This document shows positions 17,904-26,105 of a stretch of DNA of 64,000 nt, one piece after another (within the stretch, counting starts at the first letter, position 1; each line of letters starts with the position of its first letter). The stretch spans positions 744,001-808,000 of the forward strand of contig NZ_NCSU01000007.1 in the NCBI RefSeq assembly GCF_002088945.1, in the 5' to 3' direction. The stretch is from Henriciella pelagia (GTDB lineage: Bacteria; Pseudomonadota; Alphaproteobacteria; Caulobacterales; Hyphomonadaceae). The notes under the pieces were generated by a model. The model was not told the origin of the DNA. It searched no databases and was given only the letters and a program-made list of their open reading frames with translations. Position numbers and translations under genes: made by a program.

Positions 17904-18349
17904 ACGTGCGCACCGCCTCCTGCCGCTGCGGCCAGCTGACAGTAACATGCGAGGGCGAGCCGGTGCGCGTTTCGGTCTGCCATTGCTTTGCCTGTCAGAA
18001 GCGCTCGGGCAGTGCCTTTGCCGTTCAGGCGCGCTGGCCGGACGAACGCGTTGAAATCGAAGGCGCTGCAAAGACCTGGCAGCGTTCCACCGACAGCGGC
18101 AATCTCGTCACCTATCGCTTCTGTCCCACTTGCGGCTCGACCATGGCTTACACGATTGATGGCTGGCCGGGTGCAACAGCCGTGCCGGTCGGCAACTTCA
18201 CAGATCTTGATTTTCCGGCGCCGAAGCATTCGGTCTGGGAGAACCGCAAGCATCACTGGGTCGACATCCTCGGGGAGGATGTCGATCGGCCGACCGAGGC
18301 CAGCATCCAGTGCAAGCCCGGGCTGAACCTGCGCCGCAAGAAGGATTGA
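17900..18349 (+). CDS. GFA/CENP-V family zinc protein
   Basis: Of the glutathione-dependent formaldehyde-activating (GFA) family. Zinc-binding cysteines occur in CRCGQL (about 9-14), CHCFACQKRSGSAF (about 27-40) and CPTCGS (about 75-80). Most such proteins have unproven substrates and act as S-hydroxymethyl-glutathione synthases only in a few cases. The ATG overlaps the metallo-beta-lactamase stop as ATGA, so the two are translationally coupled. 149 residues is slightly longer than many members. Confidence 0.85.
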   Translation: MNVRTASCRCGQLTVTCEGEPVRVSVCHCFACQKRSGSAFAVQARWPDERVEIEGAAKTWQRSTDSGNLVTYRFCPTCGSTMAYTIDGWPGATAVPVGNFTDLDFPAPKHSVWENRKHHWVDILGEDVDRPTEASIQCKPGLNLRRKKD

Positions 18350-18454
18350 AGGCGCGGCCTCGCGACAGGGCTTGCGCAAACGCTTCACCTGTCCCAATCT
18401 CCCGGCTCCAACGGAGTGTTGATGACACGCAACCTGTCTGAGTCCCGCTAGAGG

Positions 18455-18522
18455 GGCCTGCCGCATCCGCCGAAAGGCGAGGCAGGCCGGCAAGCGAATA
18501 ACGGTCTCTCATCACGAGAGAC
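18455..18522 (+). other. Structured leader before the YjhX-like gene
   Basis: GGCCTGCC (18455-18462) pairs with GGCAGGCC (18481-18488) around an inner CGCC-GAAA-GGCG hairpin. A second hairpin, GTCTCTC/GAGAGAC, is at 18505-18522, and GCGCCG/CGGCGC follows further down before the start codon. This could be a leader or a separate RNA. No known riboswitch consensus was matched by eye. Confidence 0.35.
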
Positions 18523-18586
18523 TGAGACTTGTCATGCGCCGAATCCGCAAGGGTGAACCGGCGCAAACCTCCGGACAACTGACACA

Positions 18587-18841
18587 ATGGATATCTCTCG
18601 CGCCGAACAGCGCATCCTCCACCTGCTCGCTCAGGGCGGGCGAATTGAAGTCATCAGACAGAAGAAGAAACTCGCTGAACTCCACTGCTACAGTCGCGAC
18701 GGGTGGCGCTTTCCAGGACTCGATGAGCACCTCTTCCGGAAGCTCAAACGCAAGCGCGCCATCGCCTCCCGGCGTGGCGAGCCCTATCGCATAACAAGAC
18801 GCGGGCTGGAGCTGGTGCGGTCTGAACTCGATAACAGGTGA
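18587..18841 (+). CDS. YjhX family (DUF2084) toxin-like protein
   Basis: An 84-residue basic protein. MDISRAEQRILHLLAQGGRI, CYSRDGWR, LFRKLKRKRAI and EPYRITRRGLELVRSELDNR match the YjhX family throughout. In E. coli YjhX is a toxin (reported topoisomerase I inhibitor) paired with the acetyltransferase YjhQ. No acetyltransferase gene is adjacent, so this is an orphan, or the family may act as a winged-helix regulator. Confidence 0.8.
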   Translation: MDISRAEQRILHLLAQGGRIEVIRQKKKLAELHCYSRDGWRFPGLDEHLFRKLKRKRAIASRRGEPYRITRRGLELVRSELDNR

Positions 18842-18939
18842 TCGGTGGCGGCTGGCGCTATTTCAGAAGCGTCGGCCGCCTGTCGTCCTTTCCCTTGTGG
18901 CCGCAAGCGCAGTCATCAAACTATGACTTGCCGGACACA

Positions 18940-18974
18940 CATTGAACAATTAAAAATATATTCATCGTTCAATG
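18940..18974 (+). promoter_or_regulatory. Inverted-repeat operator upstream of the flavoprotein gene
   Basis: CATTGAAC (18940-18947) and GTTCAATG (18967-18974) form an 8-bp inverted repeat around an AT-rich 19-base core containing TATATT. It ends 10 bases before the ATG, so a bound repressor would block expression. The regulator is not evident nearby. Confidence 0.45.
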
Positions 18975-18984
18975 CGGGATAGAT

Positions 18985-19587
18985 ATGAGCGCACGAATTT
19001 TCATCTGGGTCGGGCATCCCCGGTCGACTTCTCTCTCAAAAGGAATGGCTGATGCCTACCAGGCCGCAGCCGAAGCGACAGGTGCAGAAGTGCGCCGTAT
19101 CGATCTTGATGACATGCACTTCGACCCGGATCTCGAAGAAGGCTATCACGCGCGCAAGACGCTCGAGCCATGCCTTGAACAATGGCGTGAACATACGCTT
19201 TGGGCGAACCACCTTGTCTGGGCCTATCCGCAATGGTGGGGTGGCATGCCCGCAAAGATGAAAGGGGTCATCGACCGCTCCTTTCTGCCAGGCTTTGCGA
19301 TGCGCTATCATGAAAAGGGGCCGTGGTGGGACAGGCTGCTCGCCGGACGTTCGGCAGATATCATCATGACGTCCGATGCGCCGGTGCTGTGGGACTCGCT
19401 CTCCTATCGCCGCGCAGCCAAGCATCAGGTAGAGCGCACTGTCCTGAATTTTGCCGGTATCAAGCCGTTCAGGACCTTCCAGTTCGGCCCAGTAAAAACC
19501 GCCTCGCAGTCGCAGGTCGACAAATGGCTCGCCCGGGTCACACAGCGCGGCACGCGGATGGCCAGGCTATTGTCGGCGAAGAGCTGA
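18985..19587 (+). CDS. NAD(P)H-dependent quinone oxidoreductase, flavodoxin fold
   Basis: A 200-residue protein of the NQO1/MdaB/KefF-like family. The FMN/FAD phosphate loop is GHPRSTSLSKGMADAY (about 10-25), the flavin-binding segment is VWAYPQWWGGMPAKMKGVIDRSFLPGFAM (about 73-101), and KGPWWDRLLAGRSADIIMTSDAP follows. It probably reduces quinones or electrophiles by two electrons. An inverted-repeat operator covers its leader. The iodotyrosine-deiodinase-like gene begins 36 bases later on the same strand, so they probably form an operon. Confidence 0.85.
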   Translation: MSARIFIWVGHPRSTSLSKGMADAYQAAAEATGAEVRRIDLDDMHFDPDLEEGYHARKTLEPCLEQWREHTLWANHLVWAYPQWWGGMPAKMKGVIDRSFLPGFAMRYHEKGPWWDRLLAGRSADIIMTSDAPVLWDSLSYRRAAKHQVERTVLNFAGIKPFRTFQFGPVKTASQSQVDKWLARVTQRGTRMARLLSAKS

Positions 19588-19623
19588 CTTGCTGGCGCTG
19601 AAGGGCCGGTCCAGACTGGCACC

Positions 19624-20304
19624 ATGAAAACGTCCCCTGAGACCCATGTCCCGCTCGAAGGCTATGGCGAGCCAAGCTGGGAAGAGATGCTGGTGCGCGT
19701 GCGTACCTTTCATGAAAAGCTGCGCAAACGCCGCTCCGTGCGTCATTTCTCCGACAAGCCGGTCATCAAGGATGTGATTGAAGGCTGCGTCTGGGCGGCG
19801 GGCTCGGCACCCTCAGGGGCCAATCACCAGCCCTGGTACTTCGCCTGCGTCGGGTCACCCGAAAAGAAGCGCCAGATTCGCCTGGCCGCCGAAGCCGAGG
19901 AGCGCGCCTTCTATGCAGGCAAGGCGGGCGAGGAATGGCTCGACGCGCTCGCCCCCATCGGGACGGATGCGGAGAAACCGTATCTGGAGACCGCGCCCTG
20001 GCTGATCTGCATCTTTGCGCAGCGCCGCGGCGGTGTGGATGCGGGCGAGGACAACAAGAATTACTACATCCATGAAAGCGTTGGCATCGCGACCGGCTTG
20101 CTGATCGCGGCGTGCCATGAGGCCGGACTCGCGACGCTGGTGCACACGCCGAACCCGATGACCTTCCTGAACGAGATCTGCGAGCGCCCTAAGACTGAAA
20201 AGCCATTTCTCATTCTTGTCGTTGGTCACCCCGCCGAGGATGCTGTCGTGCCGAAACATGCGCTGAAGAAGAAAGACCTGCGCGACATACTCGGCTTCCT
20301 GTAG
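19624..20304 (+). CDS. Iodotyrosine deiodinase-like nitroreductase
   Basis: An FMN protein of the nitroreductase superfamily, IYD subgroup. RRSVRHFSDKPV (36-47) binds FMN phosphate, and SGANHQPW and TAPWLICIF follow. The lid residues used by human IYD to grip the iodotyrosine zwitterion (Glu157, Tyr161, Lys182) line up here in EERAFY and, 21 residues after the Tyr, Lys of DAEK with the same spacing. HESVGIATGLLIAACHEAGLATLVHTP is the dimer core. The expected chemistry is reductive dehalogenation of halotyrosines; the true substrate in a marine bacterium is unproven. Confidence 0.8.
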   Translation: MKTSPETHVPLEGYGEPSWEEMLVRVRTFHEKLRKRRSVRHFSDKPVIKDVIEGCVWAAGSAPSGANHQPWYFACVGSPEKKRQIRLAAEAEERAFYAGKAGEEWLDALAPIGTDAEKPYLETAPWLICIFAQRRGGVDAGEDNKNYYIHESVGIATGLLIAACHEAGLATLVHTPNPMTFLNEICERPKTEKPFLILVVGHPAEDAVVPKHALKKKDLRDILGFL

Positions 20305-20313
20305 GCGAATGCG

Positions 20314-21174
20314 TCAGCTCGACTGTGTGTCGGTGCGCACAATCTCCACTTTCGGCCCGGAGAAGTGCAAGTAGCGGCAGGAATTTTCGGTCGGCCCGGG
20401 CTGTTCGCCCCTTACGGTCAGCGCATAGACGCCCCTGGCATCCTTCGGGATGCGGCCCGTTGTGCCGCCACGCGTCTTCAGGTCTCTCACCTTTCCATCC
20501 TGGCGCAGGGCGAGGCCCGACCAGTCCCACTCCGATAGCGTCGCAGGCTGGTCGATCAGCGTGTCGGCCGCAATGCTGAGTGGCACGGGCTGTTCGAAAC
20601 TGCCATCCTGCTTGACGAAAAGCTGCGTCAGCCAGACGCCGTCCCCGGACCGCACCACACCGATAGCAAGCTGGTTTACATCATCAGCCAGGATCGCCTT
20701 GCGGTGGCCCGGGCTGTCCATCAGGCCCTCATGAAGTTTCTGGACGACCGTGTCCCAGTCCACCGCGCCCATCACGGCCGCGATATTCTCCCGCTGCACG
20801 CTGGACAGCAGCGTCCGGTCGAAAGCTGCGATGCGTGCGGCCGGCAATCGCTCATCCAGTCCCTTATGTGAAAAGAATTCATTCACGGCCATGTCGAGGC
20901 TGTGCCAGCGGGCGGCGTCGCGCATTTCGATGCGTACGGAGAGTTCAGGAAGGTCGCGGGTGCGGCGCTCATCATTGATGAGCTCGACGATTTCCGCCTC
21001 GAACCCCTCGTCGAACACGTAACCGTCCGGCAGCTCGGCAAGGCAGGCCTGGCCGTTGAGAACATATTCCGGCAGGTCGGCTGAGCGGGCAGCGAGTGAG
21101 ACGTCGCACATCGCATGCGCGCCGAGCGGGATCAGCGCGAAAAGCGCTGCCAGTATCCTCACCTTCCCAATCAT
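20314..21174 (-). CDS. Secreted CAP-domain (SCP/PR-1) protein, paralogue 1
   Basis: Signal peptide 1-21 (ends GAHA). The CAP domain spans about 60-190, with LINDERRTRDLPEL, the helix AARWHSLDMAVNEFFSHKGLDERLPAARIAA and the conserved GLMDSPGHRKAIL, whose His would pair with the upstream His and Glu. Bacterial CAP proteins are extracytoplasmic and of uncertain activity. Residues 190-286 are an extra C-terminal domain shared in layout with the second CAP gene at 22258. ATG chosen at 21174; the frame runs three codons further to a GTG. Confidence 0.82.
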   Translation of the reverse strand: MIGKVRILAALFALIPLGAHAMCDVSLAARSADLPEYVLNGQACLAELPDGYVFDEGFEAEIVELINDERRTRDLPELSVRIEMRDAARWHSLDMAVNEFFSHKGLDERLPAARIAAFDRTLLSSVQRENIAAVMGAVDWDTVVQKLHEGLMDSPGHRKAILADDVNQLAIGVVRSGDGVWLTQLFVKQDGSFEQPVPLSIAADTLIDQPATLSEWDWSGLALRQDGKVRDLKTRGGTTGRIPKDARGVYALTVRGEQPGPTENSCRYLHFSGPKVEIVRTDTQSS

Positions 21175-21200
21175 GACGGGCACTCTAGCCCGAAAATGGT

Positions 21201-21890
21201 TTACAGGACACCAGCGCTTTGCAGGCGGGAGAGAACCGGCGCCAGCATCCGGTCGATGGCCTCCTCGCCGGGACAGACCTTGCCATAGGCGGGAAGGCCT
21301 TCATCCGCGATGACGAGGTCTGCTTCGAACATGGACGGAAAGGTGAAACGATAATGGGCGGCGCGAACTGTCTTCAGGTAATGTTCAAGCACGTTCTGCA
21401 CCGACCGGCCGCGCTCGATCACATCGCGGCGAAGGCGTCTTGCGAGCCTCAGATCGTCCGGCGTGTCGACATAGATCGACAGGTCAATCATCGGCAGGAG
21501 TTCGGGCACGGAGAGGGCGTGTATCCCTTCCAGGATGATCACCGGTCTCGGCTCGATCCGGAAGGTCCGCGTCGTGTCCCTGTCATGTTTGTCGAAGTCA
21601 TAGACCGGCTGTTCCACCGCCTGACCTGATTTCAGTGCCCTGATATCGTTGACGAGGTGGCGATTATCCTTCGACGCCGGGTCGTCATAATTGGCCTGCT
21701 CAATGATCGCCGCGCGCTGCTCCGGCGTTTCGCACGGACCATAGTGGCGCATCGGCCAGTAATATCCGTCCTCGTGGAAGATCACGGCCCTGTCTGTGCC
21801 GAGCTTGTCGATCAGCGCGTCGGCCAGCGTGGACTTGCCAGAGCCAGATCCGCCCGACATGGCAACGAGATATGCTTCAGGTTTGGACAT
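21201..21890 (-). CDS. udk: Uridine kinase
   Basis: Phosphorylates uridine/cytidine to the monophosphate (pyrimidine salvage). P-loop SGGSGSGKST at about 12-21; HEDGYYWPMRHY and ANYDDPASKDNRHL match the family substrate-binding segments; EGIHAL and the Arg-rich lid RLARRLRRDVIERGRS follow. Length of 229 is slightly over the usual. Lies between two CAP-domain genes with separate leaders. Confidence 0.9.
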   Translation of the reverse strand: MSKPEAYLVAMSGGSGSGKSTLADALIDKLGTDRAVIFHEDGYYWPMRHYGPCETPEQRAAIIEQANYDDPASKDNRHLVNDIRALKSGQAVEQPVYDFDKHDRDTTRTFRIEPRPVIILEGIHALSVPELLPMIDLSIYVDTPDDLRLARRLRRDVIERGRSVQNVLEHYLKTVRAAHYRFTFPSMFEADLVIADEGLPAYGKVCPGEEAIDRMLAPVLSRLQSAGVL

Positions 21891-22189
21891 GCCTTGCGTT
21901 TAGACCGAAGAGGCGCGGCAGGAAAGCACCCAACCCACCCCGACCCTTCCAAGAGGAGAGGGGGCGATGGAAGTAATCGTTTCAATGTGTCGCCCGCCAG
22001 TGGTTCGACTTCGCTCACCATGGCGGGCTATTTCAGACGTCAGTGAAGGCCGGCATGGTGAGCGAAGTCGAACCATGAGGCCGTCGGCGAATCGTCAGCG
22101 GTCGGCCACACCTCAATCCCCCTCCCCGTTTATCCTGAGCTTGTCGAAGCAAGGCGGGGCGCGGTTAGGCACCAAGGCCTGGAACCGAA
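21891..22189. repeat. Intergenic repeat cluster
   Basis: No gene. It holds a perfect 21-bp inverted repeat with arms at 22001-22021 and 22055-22075, built on GGTTCGACTTCGCTCACCA, and a half-copy of the widespread CCTGAGCTTGTCGAAG repeat at 22134-22149. A CCCACCCCGACCC-type tract precedes them. Confidence 0.7.
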
Positions 22190-22247
22190 AAGGGCGCCCT
22201 GCGCTGCAGGACGCCCTTCTTCAAAAGACGGGAGCCTCTTCCCGTCT
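22186..22247 (-). terminator. Tandem terminators after CAP gene 2
   Basis: Two minus-strand hairpins: AGACGGGA/TCCCGTCT (22226-22247) followed by TTTT, and a longer AAGGGCG...CGCCCTT stem (22190-22218) followed by TTTT. Both lie downstream of the CAP gene stop. Confidence 0.65.
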
Positions 22248-22257
22248 CGGGGATGAT

Positions 22258-23079
22258 CTATTGCATTGAGACCATCGGGCCCTGCAGCACATAAGTGTCT
22301 GCATTCATCTCGACGAGGACGTTGAGGTAGGCGTGCTCGTCGGCCGCAAGATTATCTGCGGTCACACGCATGATCTTGCCGCCGGCGAGCCGCTGGCCGC
22401 TCTCATCAGAGAGGTTCCACCCAGCCGTGCGGAGCATCTTGTCATGGATACGCGGGTCGAGGCTCGTGCCGGATGCCAGCGACAGGGGCAGCGGCTGTTC
22501 CAGCTCGCCGTCCACGGTGGTCAGCATCTGCACGACATAGATCTTGCCATTCGCTTCTGCGACGCCAATCCCGGTATCGGTGAACGTCTCGTGTGTGAGG
22601 TTCTCGCGATTGGTGGCATCTGAAATGATCATGTCGAACACTTCGCCGGAATCGGCATCGGCTGACATGACCACGACATTGGAGCCGGTAGAGCCGGTCA
22701 GCAGCTGACGGTCCAGTGCGCGCATGCGGTAGACATGGCCGCGGCCTTCAAGGTCATTGTGTCCTGCATAATTGCGGGCCGCCATGTCGAGGGCATGGGC
22801 GCGTGCGGCCTTGTCGAGCGAGGCGCGGCGGGCGACCGGCTCAAGACCGGCATTGCTACGGGCCGCATTGGTAAGGTCGGCAAGGCTGGCTTCCATCTCA
22901 TCTGCGAAGGCGTCGTTTTCCGCGAGGCAGGCATCGACCTCCTGAACATAGGAAACGAGTGAGGTTCCATAGCCGTCGGAGAGGTCGCATACCGACTCTG
23001 CCGAGGCTGCGAATGTACCGCCCGCTGCCGCCAAGGCCAGCAGAGATGCGGTGCGAAGAGTGTCATATTTCTGTAACAT
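22258..23079 (-). CDS. Secreted CAP-domain (SCP/PR-1) protein, paralogue 2
   Basis: 273 residues with a signal peptide (cleavage near GTFAASAES). The CAP domain includes LTNAARSNAGLEPVARRASLDKAARAHALDMAARNYAGHNDLEGRGHVYRMRA and DMIISDATNRENLTHETF. The equivalent of the metal-ligand His in the SPGHR position of paralogue 1 is Asn (DATNREN), so metal binding may be weakened. The C-terminal domain ends in a beta-rich region with conserved LPLSLA, as in the other copy. ATG at 23079 chosen; the upstream frame has no similarity. Confidence 0.8.
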   Translation of the reverse strand: MLQKYDTLRTASLLALAAAGGTFAASAESVCDLSDGYGTSLVSYVQEVDACLAENDAFADEMEASLADLTNAARSNAGLEPVARRASLDKAARAHALDMAARNYAGHNDLEGRGHVYRMRALDRQLLTGSTGSNVVVMSADADSGEVFDMIISDATNRENLTHETFTDTGIGVAEANGKIYVVQMLTTVDGELEQPLPLSLASGTSLDPRIHDKMLRTAGWNLSDESGQRLAGGKIMRVTADNLAADEHAYLNVLVEMNADTYVLQGPMVSMQ

Positions 23080-23213
23080 AACTGCATCATTTGAAATGTG
23101 ACAGTTCTGTGTCAATAGAAAAACTGGGCTGCAGTGCAGCATTTTTAAAGTCCGTCTACGGACAGACTCTGATTTTATTGCGCTTTTCAGCTGACATATT
23201 CCGCTAGCGAAAC

Positions 23214-23244
23214 GAAAAAGGCCGCCCCCGAAGGAGCGGCCTTT
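23214..23244 (-). terminator. Terminator of pnp
   Basis: A 9-bp stem AAAGGCCGC/GCGGCCTTT (23217-23244) followed on the minus strand by five T residues, 29 bases past the pnp stop. Confidence 0.75.
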
Positions 23245-23273
23245 GACTCTAAACGCTTTATTGGCGGTGCGGA

Positions 23274-25406
23274 CTATTCAGCGTCGGCTTCCGCCGCTTC
23301 CTTGTCCTTGCCGGTCTCCTGGTCGACGGTCTTCATGGACAGGCGGACCTTGCCGCGGTCATCGAAGCCCATGAGCTTGACCCAGACCGTGTCGCCTTCC
23401 TTGACGATGTCCTTCGGGTGGCCAATGCGCTCTTCTGCCATCTGCGAGACGTGCACCAGGCCGTCCTTCGGACCGAAGAAGTTCACGAATGCGCCGAAGT
23501 CCTTGATCGAGACGACCTTGCCTTCATAGATCTCGCCGACTTCGGGTTCGGCCGTCAGTTCGCGGATACGCTTCTTGGCCGCATCGATCGACGCGCGATC
23601 GAGCGCGGAGATCTGGATCGTGCCATCGTCCTCGACATTGAGCTTGGCACCCGTCGTGTCGACGATATCGCGGATCGTCTTGCCACCGGAACCGATCACG
23701 TCACGGATCTTGTCGACCGGGATGTTCACGATTTCCATTTGCGGTGCGTTCTCAGAGAGCGCGTCGCGGGCACCGGAAAGCGCCTTGTTCATCTCGGCGA
23801 GGATGTGAGAGCGGCCACCTTTTGCCTGGGCAAGAGCGGTGTCCATGATCTCCTTGGTGATACCGGCGATCTTGATGTCCATCTGCAGCGAGGTGATACC
23901 CGCTTCCGTGCCGGCAACCTTGAAGTCCATGTCGCCGAGATGGTCCTCGTCGCCAAGGATGTCAGAGAGAACGGCAACGCCCTCGTCATCCTTGATGAGG
24001 CCCATGGCGATACCGGACACCGGACGGCTGATCGGAACGCCAGCGTCCATCATGGCCAGTGCACAGCCACAGACCGTCGCCATCGAGGACGAGCCATTGG
24101 ACTCGGTGATCTCGGAGACGAGACGGATGGTGTACGGGAACTCTTCCGGCTTGGGCAGGACGGCCTGAAGCGCGCGCCAGGCGAGCTTGCCGTGACCGAT
24201 TTCGCGGCGGCCGGCACCGCCCATACGGCCGGTCTCACCGACAGAGTATGGCGGGAAGTTGTAGTGAAGCAGGAACTTCTCCTTGTGCGTTCCGCCCAGG
24301 CCGTCGATGAATTGCTCATCGTCGGATGTGCCGAGCGTTGCGACACAGATTGCTTGCGTTTCACCGCGGGTGAACAGGGCAGAGCCGTGCGTGCGTGGCA
24401 GGAAGCCGGCTTCGGCGACGATCGGGCGAACCTGATCGAGCGAACGACCGTCAATGCGCTTGCCGGTCTTGATGATGTCACCGCGAACGACTTTCGCCTC
24501 GGCCTTCTTGAAGGCAGACTTGAAGACCGCCTCGGGCATGCCGTCCGGCTTTTCTTCGGTGGCGACGAGGGCTTCGGCAGCTTTCGTGCGGGCTGCGCCG
24601 ACAGCTTCCTGACGCTCGAGCTTCTCGGTGATCTTGTAAGCAGCAGAAAGATCCGCGCCGACAAGGTCCTGGATCTGCTTGAGCTCAGCGGAAAGGTCTT
24701 CGCCTTCGAATTCGAACGGCTCTTTCGCGGCTTTCTCGGCAAGCTTGATGATCGCATCGATCACCGGCTGCATCGCTTCGTGGCCGGCCATGACGGCGCC
24801 CAGCATGACGTCCTCGGAAAGCTCCTTGGCTTCCGATTCCACCATCATCACGGCGTCATTGGTACCGGCGACGACGAGGTCGAGCTCGGACTCTTCGAGG
24901 TCAGCGGCTGTCGGGTTGATCAGGTACTGGCCGTCCTTGTAGCCGACACGGGCTGCGCCGATCGGGCCCATGAAGGGGGCACCGGACAGGACAAGTGCAG
25001 CGGAAGCGCCGATCATGCCGACGATATCCGGATCGTTCTCCATGTCGTAGGAGACCGCTGTCAGGACGACCTGGACTTCATGCTTGAAGCCCTCGACGAA
25101 AAGCGGACGGATCGGGCGGTCGATGAGGCGAGACGTCAGGGTCTCTTTCTCGGTCGGACGGCCTTCACGCTTGAAATAGCCACCCGGGATGCGGCCCGAT
25201 GCGTAATATTTTTCCTGGTAGTTGACCGTGAGCGGGAAGAAGTCCTGCCCCGGCTTTGCCTGCTTGGCGAACACGGCGGTCGCGAGGACGGTCGTATCAC
25301 CATACGTGACGAGGACGGCCCCGTCTGCCTGACGAGCGACACGGCCCGTCTCGATCGTCAACGTGCGGCCGGCCCATTCCAGCGACACGGTTTGCTTGTC
25401 AAACAT
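23274..25406 (-). CDS. pnp: Polyribonucleotide nucleotidyltransferase (PNPase)
   Basis: PNPase degrades RNA 3' to 5' by phosphorolysis, and is part of the degradosome. 710 residues: two RNase PH-like domains (about 10-225 and 310-540) joined by a helical linker, the KH motif [20 protein letters not shown], and a C-terminal S1 domain ([22 protein letters not shown]). The DNA-level start is the ATG at 25406. It lies downstream of rpsO, with an attenuator-type hairpin between. Confidence 0.97.
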   Translation of the reverse strand: MFDKQTVSLEWAGRTLTIETGRVARQADGAVLVTYGDTTVLATAVFAKQAKPGQDFFPLTVNYQEKYYASGRIPGGYFKREGRPTEKETLTSRLIDRPIRPLFVEGFKHEVQVVLTAVSYDMENDPDIVGMIGASAALVLSGAPFMGPIGAARVGYKDGQYLINPTAADLEESELDLVVAGTNDAVMMVESEAKELSEDVMLGAVMAGHEAMQPVIDAIIKLAEKAAKEPFEFEGEDLSAELKQIQDLVGADLSAAYKITEKLERQEAVGAARTKAAEALVATEEKPDGMPEAVFKSAFKKAEAKVVRGDIIKTGKRIDGRSLDQVRPIVAEAGFLPRTHGSALFTRGETQAICVATLGTSDDEQFIDGLGGTHKEKFLLHYNFPPYSVGETGRMGGAGRREIGHGKLAWRALQAVLPKPEEFPYTIRLVSEITESNGSSSMATVCGCALAMMDAGVPISRPVSGIAMGLIKDDEGVAVLSDILGDEDHLGDMDFKVAGTEAGITSLQMDIKIAGITKEIMDTALAQAKGGRSHILAEMNKALSGARDALSENAPQMEIVNIPVDKIRDVIGSGGKTIRDIVDTTGAKLNVEDDGTIQISALDRASIDAAKKRIRELTAEPEVGEIYEGKVVSIKDFGAFVNFFGPKDGLVHVSQMAEERIGHPKDIVKEGDTVWVKLMGFDDRGKVRLSMKTVDQETGKDKEAAEADAE

Positions 25407-25432
25407 CAAATTGTCTTTCTCTTCATACGAAA

Positions 25433-25462
25433 AGCCCGCCTGGACCCCATGTCCGGCGGGCT
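25433..25462 (-). terminator. Attenuator hairpin between rpsO and pnp
   Basis: AGCCCGCC (25433-25440) pairs with GGCGGGCT (25455-25462), followed on the minus strand by TTTT. A similar rpsO-pnp hairpin is a known RNase III/termination site in enterobacteria; its role here is inferred. Confidence 0.55.
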
Positions 25463-25472
25463 AGGTTTAGAG

Positions 25473-25742
25473 CTAGCGGCGAATGCCGAGCTCTTCGATG
25501 AGAGCGCTGTAGCGCCCTTCATTTTTCCTCTTCAGATAATCGAGGAGCTTGCGACGCGTGGCGACGAGGTTAAGCAGGCCGCGACGCGAATGGTGGTCTT
25601 TCTTGTTGGTCTGGAAGTGCTCGGTGAGGTTGTTGATGCGCTCTGTGAGGATCGCAACCTGGACTTCCGGAGACCCGGTATCGCCTTCGTTCTGGGCGAA
25701 TTTCTTGATCAGTTCAGATTTCTTTTCTGCCGTAATCGACAT
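25473..25742 (-). CDS. rpsO: 30S ribosomal protein S15
   Basis: 89 residues, [16 protein letters not shown] through LGIRR. Contains the 16S rRNA-binding signature [40 protein letters not shown]. Normal size. In most relatives truB lies directly upstream; here the 12-kb element separates them. Confidence 0.97.
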   Translation of the reverse strand: MSITAEKKSELIKKFAQNEGDTGSPEVQVAILTERINNLTEHFQTNKKDHHSRRGLLNLVATRRKLLDYLKRKNEGRYSALIEELGIRR

Positions 25743-26033
25743 CGTATATCTTTCTTGTTTTCGCCCCGTGGGGCGGGTGTAAAGGATCGCCTTCAATGGC
25801 GGGGTTCAGAAAGCCGGTTCTCACCATTCAGCCAGGGCCGGGATGTCGTCCAGCCGGGCTAGAGAGCGAGAAGTCCGTCTCAAGGGCGCGCACATCGCAC
25901 ATTTGGGCCCGAAAGGGAAGGGTGGAATGTAAGCCCTGACCGCTCTCTCCCCGCCCCGTCCCTCGCTCCTTCGACAGGCTCAGGATGGGGGGCGAACCAT
26001 AACGGGCGAAAAGCGCAAACTCTGACATCATCG
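25743..26033. other. rpsO leader and repeat-bearing spacer
   Basis: About 290 bases without a supported gene. Contains a copy of the dispersed CTTCGACAGGCTCAGGAT repeat at 25969-25985 and the CCCCTCCCCGCTCGCGGGG-type palindrome that the element has split. Promoter for rpsO is expected near 25743-25850 but I could not assign one. Confidence 0.5.
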
Positions 26034-26037
26034 CCCC

Positions 26038-26053
26038 CTCCCCGCTCGCGGGG
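26038..26053 (+). repeat. Target-site duplication, left copy
   Basis: CTCCCCGCTCGCGGGG, identical and in the same orientation as 38339-38354. It abuts the left terminal inverted repeat. Confidence 0.75.
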
Positions 26054-26068
26054 GGGGTATAGTGATGT
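26054..26068 (+). repeat. Casposon terminal inverted repeat, left
   Basis: GGGGTATAGTGATGT, the perfect inverse of 38324-38338. Eight consecutive G residues at 26050-26057 leave the exact boundary uncertain by a few bases. Confidence 0.75.
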
Positions 26069-26105
26069 TTGGGCAAAAATGCCTAGCGGGTTGATCGGTC
26101 GAACT

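Noticed and set aside
18350-18586. Cobalamin, SAM or glycine riboswitch before the YjhX gene
   Set aside because: Hairpins are real but none of the conserved core motifs could be matched on either strand.
23418-25862. 814-residue ORF antisense to pnp and rpsO
   Set aside because: Shadow of GC-rich coding; pnp and rpsO motifs on the other strand are unambiguous.
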